Part shown: positions 14,942 to 21,776 of the stretch, piece by piece
Layout of the letters: each line of letters opens with the position of its first letter
Numbering within the stretch: the first letter of the stretch is position 1
Source of the DNA: an uncultured Oscillospiraceae bacterium
GTDB lineage: Bacteria; Bacillota; Clostridia; Oscillospirales; Acutalibacteraceae
Assembly: GCA_900549755.1 (NCBI GenBank)
Contig: URPQ01000011.1
Coordinates: 1 to 36,358, forward strand
DNA length: 36,358 nt
Reading direction: 5' to 3'
Position numbers and translations under genes: made by a program
The notes under the pieces: generated by a model
Databases searched by the model: none
What the model was told of the DNA's origin: nothing
What the model saw: the letters and a program-made list of their open reading frames with translations, nothing else

Positions 14942-15814
14942 ATGTCTTACAGAATAGTTACCGATTCATGCGCAAATTTAACCGACAAACAGATAAGCGA
15001 TTACGATGTAGATATTATAACGCTTAAATACAATATTAACGGCAAGGATTTTATAAGCTACCAAAAGGGCGTTAAAACCGATTATAAAGAGACCTACGCG
15101 CTTTTACGCAATAAAGCAAAGATAACCACCTCGCTTGTTGACCGCGATACCTGCGACGCAGTTATAAAGCCGATACTCGAAAAGGGCGAGGATGTTCTGC
15201 TGCTCGCTTTCTCCTCGGGGCTTTCGGGAACATATCAGAATATGGTGAACGCGGCGGAGGATTACAAAAGCGAATTTCCCGAGCGCAAGGTAATTGTTGT
15301 TGATACGCTTTGTGCCTCCTTGGGTGAAGGCTTGGCAGTGCACTATGCCGTAAAGCTTAAAAACGAGGGGCGCTCTATTGAAGAGGTGGCAGATTGGCTT
15401 GAGAAAAACAAGCTGCACATTTGCCATATTTTCACCATTGACGACTTGTTCTTCTTAAAGCGCGGCGGCAGGCTTTCAGGCTCAAGCGCCATGCTCGGCA
15501 CATTGCTCGGTATAAAGCCGCTCCTGCACACGGCGGACGACGGCAAGCTCTATGTAACGGGTAAAACCCGCGGCCGCAAAGCCGCGGTTGAGTATCTTAT
15601 AAATTCAGTAGGCGAAATGTCGTTTGATAACATTAAGGAGCAGGAGGTATTTATCGGTCACGGCGACTGCGAGGAAGAAGCAAATTATATTTCCGATGAA
15701 ATTAAGCGCCGCTTCGGCGTTAAGAAAACCGTTGTAAATTACATTGATTCGGTTATCGGCGCACACTCGGGTCCCGGAACTCTCGCGGTATTTTTTCTCG
15801 GTGAAAAGAGATAA
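14942..15814 (+). CDS. DegV family fatty-acid-binding protein
   Basis: 290-residue two-domain DegV protein. Visible motifs are RIVTDSCANL at the N-terminus, KITTSLVDRD, LLLAFSSGLSGTYQN and the ThrXxLysXxGlyGly-like FFLKRGGRLSGSSAMLGTLLGIKPLL segment. DegV proteins bind a fatty acid; some (FakB) hand it to the kinase FakA to feed phospholipid synthesis. No fakA gene is in the window, so whether this one is a FakB is open. ATG 14942 has AGGAG 11 bases upstream; an in-frame GTG at 14936 has it at 5 bases and is nearly as likely. The gene stands alone between an AT-rich leader and the spoIIG promoter region. Confidence 0.93.
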   Translation: MSYRIVTDSCANLTDKQISDYDVDIITLKYNINGKDFISYQKGVKTDYKETYALLRNKAKITTSLVDRDTCDAVIKPILEKGEDVLLLAFSSGLSGTYQNMVNAAEDYKSEFPERKVIVVDTLCASLGEGLAVHYAVKLKNEGRSIEEVADWLEKNKLHICHIFTIDDLFFLKRGGRLSGSSAMLGTLLGIKPLLHTADDGKLYVTGKTRGRKAAVEYLINSVGEMSFDNIKEQEVFIGHGDCEEEANYISDEIKRRFGVKKTVVNYIDSVIGAHSGPGTLAVFFLGEKR

Positions 15815-15852
15815 AATAAATTTACTAAAAACAACAGAATACGCCACGCAAA

Positions 15853-15895
15853 TGTGACATAATTTGCGCCGTCTCGGTCGTATAATAATTATACG
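15853..15895 (+). promoter_or_regulatory. Candidate spoIIG promoter with long spacer and two palindromes
   Basis: TATAAT at 15881-15886 is preceded by TGTGAC (15853-15858) at a 22-base spacing. The B. subtilis spoIIG promoter, activated by Spo0A-P, is known for its 22-base spacer. The -35 area sits in CGCAAAT-N8-ATTTGCG (15847-15868), and the -10 lies in CGTATAAT-A-ATTATACG (15879-15895). No consensus TGTCGAA Spo0A box was found. The call rests on spacing and position. Confidence 0.4.
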
Positions 15896-15909
15896 GGGAG
15901 GCGGCGCTT

Positions 15910-16740
15910 TTGATTGTCTATGCGGATATACTTATAATACTTAATTTGGCGGTGGATTATTTTCTGCTGCGCGCCGCGGCTTTTTTACAGCACCTGAACC
16001 CGCCGCTTTGGCGTATGCTGCTTTCCTCATTGGTCGGCGGTATTTCATCACTTTACATATTCCTGCCGCCGCGCGGAGTAATATTGGATATTTTGTTCCG
16101 CACAGCCGTTTACGCCGCTATGACGTTTATTTGCTTCGGCTTCGGCAAAATCAAACGCTTTTTGCGCACCTGTGGGGTGTTTTTGCTTGTAACATTCGGC
16201 TACGGCGGGGCTATGACGGCGCTTTGGTATCTTTTAAAGCCGAGCGGTATGACGGTTATAAATTCGGTTGTATATTTCAATATTTCGCCTGCCGTTCTTA
16301 TTTTTTCGTCTGTTGCGGCGTATTTTCTGCTGCGCCTGCTGTCGCTCATCTTTTCGGGCACCTCAAAGCTGGCTGAAAGGTGCGAGATTACCGTATCCGC
16401 CGGGAGCAACAGCATAACTATGGAAGGCATTGTGGATACGGGGAACTCGGTTGAGGATATATTCGGCGGGGGCGAGGTAATAATAGCCGACGGCGAATAT
16501 GTTAAAACGCTTTTCGGGGAAACCGACCCCGCATTGAATAAAGAAATACAGTCGCGTTACAGGGTAATGCCCTGCGGCACGGTAACGGGCGGCGGAACGC
16601 TTGAAGCCTTTAGGTGCGATACCGCGCTTGTAAGCGACGGAAAGCGGAACGTAAGGCTTAATAAGCCGATACTCGCCATATCAAAAACACCGCTTAAGGA
16701 CGATTATTCGGCAATAGTAAATCCGAGAATATTTATGTAG
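15910..16740 (+). CDS. spoIIGA: Sporulation sigma-E factor-processing peptidase SpoIIGA
   Basis: Membrane aspartic protease that cuts the N-terminal pro-sequence from pro-sigma-E in the mother cell during sporulation. The 276-residue protein begins MIVYADILIILNLAVDYFLL, the family hallmark, with about five membrane helices over residues 1-150. A cytoplasmic protease domain follows, carrying the aspartic motif IVDTGNS with Asp176. Bsu SpoIIGA is somewhat longer (about 309). The TTG start at 15910 is supported by GGGGAGG at 15895-15901, 8 bases upstream. sigE follows 13 bases after its stop, the universal spoIIG arrangement, so substrate and protease are made together. Confidence 0.95.
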   Translation: MIVYADILIILNLAVDYFLLRAAAFLQHLNPPLWRMLLSSLVGGISSLYIFLPPRGVILDILFRTAVYAAMTFICFGFGKIKRFLRTCGVFLLVTFGYGGAMTALWYLLKPSGMTVINSVVYFNISPAVLIFSSVAAYFLLRLLSLIFSGTSKLAERCEITVSAGSNSITMEGIVDTGNSVEDIFGGGEVIIADGEYVKTLFGETDPALNKEIQSRYRVMPCGTVTGGGTLEAFRCDTALVSDGKRNVRLNKPILAISKTPLKDDYSAIVNPRIFM

Positions 16741-16753
16741 AAGGGCGACGGAA

Positions 16754-17446
16754 ATGAATATCAGAGCGTTAATAATAAAGTGGCTTATTAAATTCGGAAT
16801 AGTAAAACCCACGTTTTACATAAACGGGGCGGAAACGCTGCCCCCGCCGCTCGGCACGGCGGAGGAAACAAGGCTTTTACGCGAGGGCGGGCAGGAAAAC
16901 CGCGATAAGCTTATAGTGCATAATCTGCGGCTTGTGGTTTACATAGCGCGAAAATTCGATTCCGCCGCCGTTAATATTGAAGACCTTATATCAATAGGCA
17001 CAATAGGGCTTATAAAGGCGGTAAACACCTTTTGCCCCGATAAAAACATAAAACTTGCAACCTATGCCTCGCGATGTATTGAAAACGAAATTTTAATGTA
17101 TTTAAGAAAAAACGCGTCGCAAAAAAACGAGGTGTCGATTGACGAGCCGCTCAATATTGACTGGGATGGTAACGAGCTGCTTTTATCCGATGTTTTGGGC
17201 AGCGACGGCGACGAGGTGGGCAGGGGAATAGAGCAGGAGGACGAAAGGTACTTGCTTTTGAGCTTTGTGTGCGAGCTGCCGCCGAGAGAAAAGCAGATAA
17301 TGGAAATGCGCTTCGGTATGAACGGCTATGAAGAGTACACCCAAAAAGAGGTGGCTGACGCGCTGGGAATTTCCCAGTCGTATATATCAAGGCTTGAAAA
17401 GCGAATTATATGCAAGCTTAAAAAACAGCTTGAAAAAGCGGTGTAG
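16754..17446 (+). CDS. sigE: Sporulation RNA polymerase sigma factor E (pro-sigma-E)
   Basis: Mother-cell sigma factor, made as an inactive membrane-associated precursor. The 230-residue protein begins with a hydrophobic/basic pro-sequence (residues 1 to about 21). The likely cleavage region is around TFYINGAETLPPPL, matching the Bsu segment around YYIGGSEALPPPL. Region 2 reads NLRLVVYIARKF...EDLISIGTIGLIKAVNTF...KLATYASRCIENEILMYLR, nearly identical to known sigma-E. Region 4 holds the helix-turn-helix QKEVADALGISQSYISRLEKRI. AAGGG lies about 8 bases before the ATG. Its stop codon shares a base with a possible GTG start of the next gene. sigG, which follows sigE in many spore formers, is not here. 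Confidence 0.97.
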   Translation: MNIRALIIKWLIKFGIVKPTFYINGAETLPPPLGTAEETRLLREGGQENRDKLIVHNLRLVVYIARKFDSAAVNIEDLISIGTIGLIKAVNTFCPDKNIKLATYASRCIENEILMYLRKNASQKNEVSIDEPLNIDWDGNELLLSDVLGSDGDEVGRGIEQEDERYLLLSFVCELPPREKQIMEMRFGMNGYEEYTQKEVADALGISQSYISRLEKRIICKLKKQLEKAV

Positions 17447-17754
17447 TGCTGATAAAATATATTACGGTGATATTTTTGGAGCAATATAAAATAATACTTG
17501 CCGTATGGCTTGTTATAATAAATTTTATTTCTGTTATTGTATGTATAGCCGATAAAAGCCGCGCAAAACGCGGCAAATGGCGCGTGCGTGAAAGCACGCT
17601 TTGGATGCTGACTTTTTTGGGCGGCGGCGCGGGAATGTACCTTACAATGCGGCTGATACGCCACAAAACCCTACACAAAAGCTTTATGATAGGTATACCG
17701 CTTATTGTTATTCTGCAAATTATCGCCGTATTTTGCATTTTGTACTTGAAATAA
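17446..17754 (+). CDS. DUF1294 family membrane protein
   Basis: Up to 102 residues, with three hydrophobic segments. It contains the DUF1294 core: NFISVIVCIADKSRAKRGKWRVRESTLWML, then LGGGAGMYLTMRLIRHKTLHKSFMIGIPLI. Function of the family is unknown. Two starts are possible: GTG 17446, which overlaps the sigE stop (TAGTG), and TTG 17476, which has GGTGAT 4 bases upstream and gives a 92-residue protein closer to the usual family size. Coupling to sigE makes co-expression early in sporulation possible, but that is inference from position only. Confidence 0.85.
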   Translation: MLIKYITVIFLEQYKIILAVWLVIINFISVIVCIADKSRAKRGKWRVRESTLWMLTFLGGGAGMYLTMRLIRHKTLHKSFMIGIPLIVILQIIAVFCILYLK

Positions 17755-17806
17755 CGCGGCGGAAATGTTAATATAATTACAGTAAATATTCAGGGGGATG
17801 TTAAAA

Positions 17807-18379
17807 ATGTCATTTTGTACTAAATGCGGCACCGAGCTTAAAGAAGACGCAAAATTCTGCCCTTCCTGCGGTGCTCCGGCAGAGCCGAAAGCAGAGCCAG
17901 CGGCTGAGGAAAAGCAGCCCGAGCAAAATACCGAACAGCAGAATACATATCAGCAGAATACTACGTCTGATTTTGCGCAGAAGTTTGACCAATTTACCGA
18001 TACAGAGGACAGAACTGCCGAGTTTGATAAGGCGGATATATCGGCAAACAAGGTTTACGCAATTTTGTCATATATAGGCTTTTTGGTGCTGGTTCCGCTT
18101 ATTGCTGTTCCGAAATCGAAATACGCGCGTTTCCACGCCAATCAGGGTCTTGTGCTCTTAATCGGCGAGGTTGCTTACAGCATTGTACGCAGCGTTTTGC
18201 TCTTTGTTTTAAGCTTCGCCTCAATAGGTTTGGGTCGTATACTTTACATTGCGGTAAAGTTCGCAACCGGCGCTGTAGGAATAGTTTTCATTGTTTTTGC
18301 GGTAATAGGCATTGTAAACGCGGCGCAGGGAATTGCCAAGGAATTGCCGCTTGTAGGGAAAATTAAGCTTTTGAAATAA
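17807..18379 (+). CDS. Zinc-ribbon membrane protein
   Basis: 190-residue protein with three parts. Residues 1-25 form a C4 zinc ribbon (FCTKCGTEL...KFCPSCGAP: Cys4, Cys7, Cys19, Cys22). Residues 26-75 are a Glu/Gln/Asn/Pro-rich low-complexity linker. From about residue 80 three or four membrane helices follow, with the conserved segment KSKYARFHANQGLVLLI that also appears in DUF4870/Tic20-like membrane proteins. Function is unknown. ATG 17807 is chosen because GGGGG (17793-17797) lies 9 bases upstream, and an in-frame ATG at 17798 overlaps it. It appears to be its own unit, because yajC downstream has a separate promoter. A TATAAT at 17772-17777 lacks a well spaced -35. Confidence 0.82.
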   Translation: MSFCTKCGTELKEDAKFCPSCGAPAEPKAEPAAEEKQPEQNTEQQNTYQQNTTSDFAQKFDQFTDTEDRTAEFDKADISANKVYAILSYIGFLVLVPLIAVPKSKYARFHANQGLVLLIGEVAYSIVRSVLLFVLSFASIGLGRILYIAVKFATGAVGIVFIVFAVIGIVNAAQGIAKELPLVGKIKLLK

Positions 18380-18386
18380 AAATTGC

Positions 18387-18415
18387 TTGCAATAAGCTGC
18401 TTTATGGTATATAAT
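18387..18415 (+). promoter_or_regulatory. Sigma-A promoter of yajC
   Basis: TTGCAA (18387-18392), 17-base spacer, TATAAT (18410-18415). The leader is about 28 bases. Confidence 0.75.
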
Positions 18416-18449
18416 AAATTCCAATAGCTTTTTTGGAGGGCAAAAATAA

Positions 18450-18794
18450 ATGAATTTTAATCCTATCACACTGGCGGGCAGCGCCGCTCAGACCACCGCA
18501 AACGGTCCGCAGAGCATGATTTTAATGGTTGTATGGCTTGCGGTTATTTTCGGCGCTATGTATTTTATTATGATACGTCCGCAGCGCAAAAAACAAAAAG
18601 AAGAAAAGAAAATGCGCGATAATCTCCAGGTTGGGGATGAAATTGTTACTATCGGCGGAATTTACGGCAGAGTTATTTCACTTAAAGAGGATACTATTGT
18701 TATTGAGTCCGCAAGCGACCACAGCAAGCTTACAATTGCTCGCTGGGCGTTACAGACAAATCTTACGGTTCATGACGATACCGTATCAAAGTAA
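18450..18794 (+). CDS. yajC: Preprotein translocase subunit YajC
   Basis: 114-residue single-pass membrane protein, accessory to SecDF-YajC in protein export. The N-terminal helix IILMVVWLAVIFGAMYFIMI runs into the hallmark RPQRKKQKEEKKMRDNLQVGDEIVTIGGIYGRV, a soluble cytoplasmic beta domain. Length is normal. TTGGAGGGC lies 8-10 bases before ATG 18450. secD/secF are not next to it, as they are in many genomes; instead a TIGR04086 membrane gene follows behind a hairpin. Confidence 0.95.
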   Translation: MNFNPITLAGSAAQTTANGPQSMILMVVWLAVIFGAMYFIMIRPQRKKQKEEKKMRDNLQVGDEIVTIGGIYGRVISLKEDTIVIESASDHSKLTIARWALQTNLTVHDDTVSK

Positions 18795-18817
18795 GATGTA
18801 AAATGTAATAAGTTTTG

Positions 18818-18847
18818 TCCCTCTCGAATATAATTATTCGGGAGGGA
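18818..18847 (+). promoter_or_regulatory. Terminator-like hairpin that contains the next gene's ribosome site
   Basis: TCCCTCTCGAATA (18818-18830) pairs with TATTCGGGAGGGA (18835-18847) with one G-U pair and a TAAT loop. ATTTTT follows. The 3' arm contains GGGAGGGA, the ribosome site of the gene that starts at ATG 18854. When folded, the stem would both resemble a terminator and block translation. Confidence 0.7.
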
Positions 18848-18853
18848 ATTTTT

Positions 18854-19258
18854 ATGAAAAAAGACCTTATAACGGAAAAGAGCGGAAGAATAGGTATTAT
18901 AATAAAGGCGGCGCTTTTGTTTTTTGCAGTTTCGGCGGCGGTTGTAATACTTTTTGCGCTTGTAATGTATATTTTTGCATCGGGCTTTAAATATTCGGCG
19001 CTTTTCGCAACGCTTTCGGCGGCTTTGGGCGCGTGCGGGGCGGCTTTTTATATTTCGGGAAAAAGCGGCAGCCGCGGCTGGCTTATAGGCGCGGCGGTGG
19101 GCGGAATTGTTTTTTGCCTTTTAACTCTTGTATCGCTTACGGTAAACCGCGGCGGACTCACACAAAACACGCTTTTCCGCCTTGTAATTATTATGTTGTC
19201 GTCTGTAATAGGCGGAATTTTGGGCGTAAACCGAAAATCTCAACACAAATATATATAG
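18854..19258 (+). CDS. TIGR04086-type membrane protein
   Basis: 134-residue protein with four hydrophobic segments (about 12-37, 43-62, 68-88, 100-122) separated by short Gly/Ser/Lys loops, beginning MKKDLITEKSGRIG. Size, topology and position directly after yajC match the TIGR04086 membrane protein family of Clostridia, whose function is unknown. ATG 18854 is chosen because GGGAGGG (18840-18846) lies 7 bases upstream; an in-frame TTG at 18815 precedes the hairpin and lacks a ribosome site. The hairpin at 18818-18847 could switch this gene on or off relative to yajC. A TAATGCGGAATT repeat begins at the last base of its stop-codon region. Confidence 0.8.
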   Translation: MKKDLITEKSGRIGIIIKAALLFFAVSAAVVILFALVMYIFASGFKYSALFATLSAALGACGAAFYISGKSGSRGWLIGAAVGGIVFCLLTLVSLTVNRGGLTQNTLFRLVIIMLSSVIGGILGVNRKSQHKYI

Positions 19259-19343
19259 TAATGCGGAATTAAATGAATTTTTTATCCTTTGATTGTATAT
19301 TGCGGTTAAAAAGCACCAAATATCATATATAGAGACAAAAACC

Positions 19344-19373
19344 TTGACAAGAGTGCCGTTTTGAGTGTAAAAT
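19344..19373 (+). promoter_or_regulatory. Sigma-A promoter of the rnj operon
   Basis: TTGACA (19344-19349), 18-base spacer, TAAAAT (19368-19373). It is the only clear promoter before the six-gene run rnj to ftsH. Confidence 0.75.
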
Positions 19374-19398
19374 ATATATTGATTGCAATGTTTATTGG

Positions 19399-19425
19399 TA
19401 TCGGTAAGTGAGAGCCGATATTTTT
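19399..19425 (+). terminator. Short leader hairpin plus U run before rnj (possible attenuator)
   Basis: TATCGG (19399-19404) pairs with CCGATA (19415-19420), followed by TTTTT. It lies in the leader about 20 bases after the predicted transcript start. The stem is short, so termination would be partial at best. Confidence 0.4.
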
Positions 19426-19462
19426 ATAAAGAAAAAAGAAAAATACGGAGGAAATCTATTTA

Positions 19463-21325
19463 ATGAATGAAACAAATGAAAAGAAGAATGTAAGTAAGAG
19501 TACGGGAACAAGCGGAAGATACAGAAAGACCCCCGCCAAAAAGACGGCGGAAGCTCCTAAGGCTGCGGGAAAGCCCGCGGCACAAAAGACCGCGCAAAAG
19601 CGCACAGGCACTGCTGCAAGCAAAACAAGAAGCTATACGCCCAGAAAAAACAACAGTGCAAGAAATAAAAAGCCGCTTAAAATAATACCGCTGGGCGGTC
19701 TAGGCGAGATAGGAAAGAACATAACCCTGTATGAATATGACGGCGATATGTTCCTGGTGGACTGCGGAATGTCCTTTCCTGATGAGGAAACACCCGGTAT
19801 TGATATTGTAATACCCGATTTTACCTATGTGCTTGAAAACAAGGATAAAATTAAAGGTATGGTAGTAACCCACGGGCACGAGGACCACATAGGCGCAATA
19901 CCGTATTTGCTGCGCAATTTCAATGTGCCGATATACGCCACCCGCCTGACAATCGGGCTTATAGAGGGCAAGCTTAAGGAGCACCGCCTGTTATCCAGTG
20001 CAAAGCTCAACACGGTAAGCCCGGGCGAAACGGTAAAGCTGGGCAAATTTACGGTTGAGTTTATACACGTTAACCACTCAATACCCGATTCGGTGGGCTT
20101 TGCCATAACCTGCGGCGCGGGAACGGTGGTGCAAACGGGCGACTTTAAAATTGATACTACCCCGATTGACGATTTTGTTATAGATATAGGCAGATTTTCA
20201 GAGCTTGGCAAGCAGGGCGTTTTAGCGCTTATGTCCGACTCTACAAACGCCGCAAGACCGGGTTACACACCGTCCGAGCGTATTGTGGGCGAGACCTTTT
20301 CAAAATTCTTCAGCCAGGCGGGAGACAGCCGCATTATAGTTGCGACCTTCTCCTCCAACATTCACCGTATTCAGCAGATAATCGACGAAGCGGTGCACTG
20401 CGGCAGAAAGGTTGCGGTTTCGGGCAGAAGTATGATAAACGTTGTAAGCGTTGCGTCGGAACTCGGTTACCTCAACGTGCCTGATAATGTGCTTGTTGAT
20501 ATTGATATGATAAAGAACTACCCGGCTAACGAAATGGTTATTGTTACAACGGGCAGTCAGGGCGAGCCTATGTCGGCGCTGCACCGCATAGCCTTTTCCG
20601 AGCACAGGCAGGTTGAAATTATCCCGGGGGATATGATTATAATTTCGGCAAACCCCATTCCCGGCAACGAAAAGCTTGTTAATAAGGTTATAAACGAGCT
20701 TATGAAACGCGGCGCAAACGTGGTATATGAAAGAATGTACGACGTTCACGTTTCGGGTCACGCCTGCCAGGAAGAATTAAAGCTTATGATGAGCATTATA
20801 AAGCCGAAATACTTTATTCCGCTGCACGGCGAGCAGATGCACCTGGTAAAGCATGCGGGGCTTGCGCGGCAGATGGGCATACCCGAGGATAATATTTTAA
20901 TAGCCTCAAACGGCAGTGTTATTGAGGTATCTGATAAAGCGCTTAAATCCACCGAAACCGTTCAGGCAGGCAGAGTACTGGTTGACGGTCTCGGCGTGGG
21001 TGATGTGGGCAGCATTGTTCTGCGCGACAGAAAGCACTTAGCGGACGACGGTATTATAATAATCGCCGTATCGATAGACAGCGTTACCCACGCTATAATA
21101 TCGGGTCCCGACGTTGTATCCCGCGGATTTGTGTACGTTAAGGAATCCGAAAGAATGATGAACGATATAAGCCACCTTGTGTGCGATACGGTAGAGTACT
21201 CGATGTCTGCCGGTATTCGCGACTGGGCGACGGTTAAAACAAAAATCAAGGAGCGCGTATCGCGTTATGTAACCACAAAAACGCGCCGTGCGCCTATGAT
21301 TCTTCCCATAATAATGGAGGTTTAA
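19463..21325 (+). CDS. rnj: Ribonuclease J
   Basis: Cytoplasmic metallo-beta-lactamase/beta-CASP nuclease with 5'-3' exonuclease and endonuclease activity, central to mRNA decay and rRNA maturation in Firmicutes. The 620-residue protein has a Lys/Ala/Thr-rich basic extension (1 to about 68) not found in Bsu RNase J1 (555). The catalytic core follows: PLGGLGEIGKN, zinc motif THGHEDH (His137, His139, Asp141, His142), HSIPDSVGF, TGDFKID, the beta-CASP domain with SGRSM, and the C-terminal GRVLVDGLGVGDVG domain. GGAGG (19448-19452) precedes the ATG by 10 bases. rplI follows after 5 bases. J1 versus J2 cannot be settled from sequence alone. Confidence 0.95.
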   Translation: MNETNEKKNVSKSTGTSGRYRKTPAKKTAEAPKAAGKPAAQKTAQKRTGTAASKTRSYTPRKNNSARNKKPLKIIPLGGLGEIGKNITLYEYDGDMFLVDCGMSFPDEETPGIDIVIPDFTYVLENKDKIKGMVVTHGHEDHIGAIPYLLRNFNVPIYATRLTIGLIEGKLKEHRLLSSAKLNTVSPGETVKLGKFTVEFIHVNHSIPDSVGFAITCGAGTVVQTGDFKIDTTPIDDFVIDIGRFSELGKQGVLALMSDSTNAARPGYTPSERIVGETFSKFFSQAGDSRIIVATFSSNIHRIQQIIDEAVHCGRKVAVSGRSMINVVSVASELGYLNVPDNVLVDIDMIKNYPANEMVIVTTGSQGEPMSALHRIAFSEHRQVEIIPGDMIIISANPIPGNEKLVNKVINELMKRGANVVYERMYDVHVSGHACQEELKLMMSIIKPKYFIPLHGEQMHLVKHAGLARQMGIPEDNILIASNGSVIEVSDKALKSTETVQAGRVLVDGLGVGDVGSIVLRDRKHLADDGIIIIAVSIDSVTHAIISGPDVVSRGFVYVKESERMMNDISHLVCDTVEYSMSAGIRDWATVKTKIKERVSRYVTTKTRRAPMILPIIMEV

Positions 21326-21330
21326 AGCAG

Positions 21331-21771
21331 ATGAAGGTTGTATTGTTACAGGATGTTAAGGGTCACGGTAAAAAGGGCGAGCTTTGCAATGTATCGGACG
21401 GCTATGCCCGCAATTTCCTTTTCCCGAAAAAACTGGCGGTAGAGGCGGATAATGCCGCTTTAAACGAGCTTAAAAACCGCGAGGAGGCAAAGGAGCACCA
21501 CCTTAAAGAGGAAATTGCCGCGGCAAATGCGCTTGCCGAAAAATTAAACGGTAAAACCGTTACAATTACGGCAAAGGCAGGCTCGGGCGGCAGGCTCTTC
21601 GGCTCGGTTACCTCAAAGGAAATAGCGGCTGAAATTAAAAACGCCTTCGGCACCGAAATTGACCGCAAGAAAATGAACGTGGCGGATATAAAGGCTTTCG
21701 GTGAATACACTGCCGAAATTAAGCTGCACAAGGGCATTTCCGCAAAGCTGACGGTTAAGGTTACGGAGTAA
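21331..21771 (+). CDS. rplI: 50S ribosomal protein L9
   Basis: 146-residue large-subunit protein that binds 23S rRNA. The N-terminal domain has the signature KVVLLQDVKGHGKKGELCNVSDGYARNFLFPKKLA. A long connecting helix rich in Glu, Lys and Ala (about 40-75) leads to the C-terminal domain, with SGGRLFGSVTSKEIA. The ribosome site GGAGGT lies in the last codons of rnj, and dnaB follows 5 bases after its stop. rplI-dnaB adjacency is common in Firmicutes; the gdpP-type gene often found before rplI is replaced by rnj here. Confidence 0.97.
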   Translation: MKVVLLQDVKGHGKKGELCNVSDGYARNFLFPKKLAVEADNAALNELKNREEAKEHHLKEEIAAANALAEKLNGKTVTITAKAGSGGRLFGSVTSKEIAAEIKNAFGTEIDRKKMNVADIKAFGEYTAEIKLHKGISAKLTVKVTE

Positions 21772-21776
21772 AAAAG

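Noticed and set aside
15853..15860. TGTGACAT as a Spo0A box
   Set aside because: It differs too much from TGTCGAA on either strand to be claimed.
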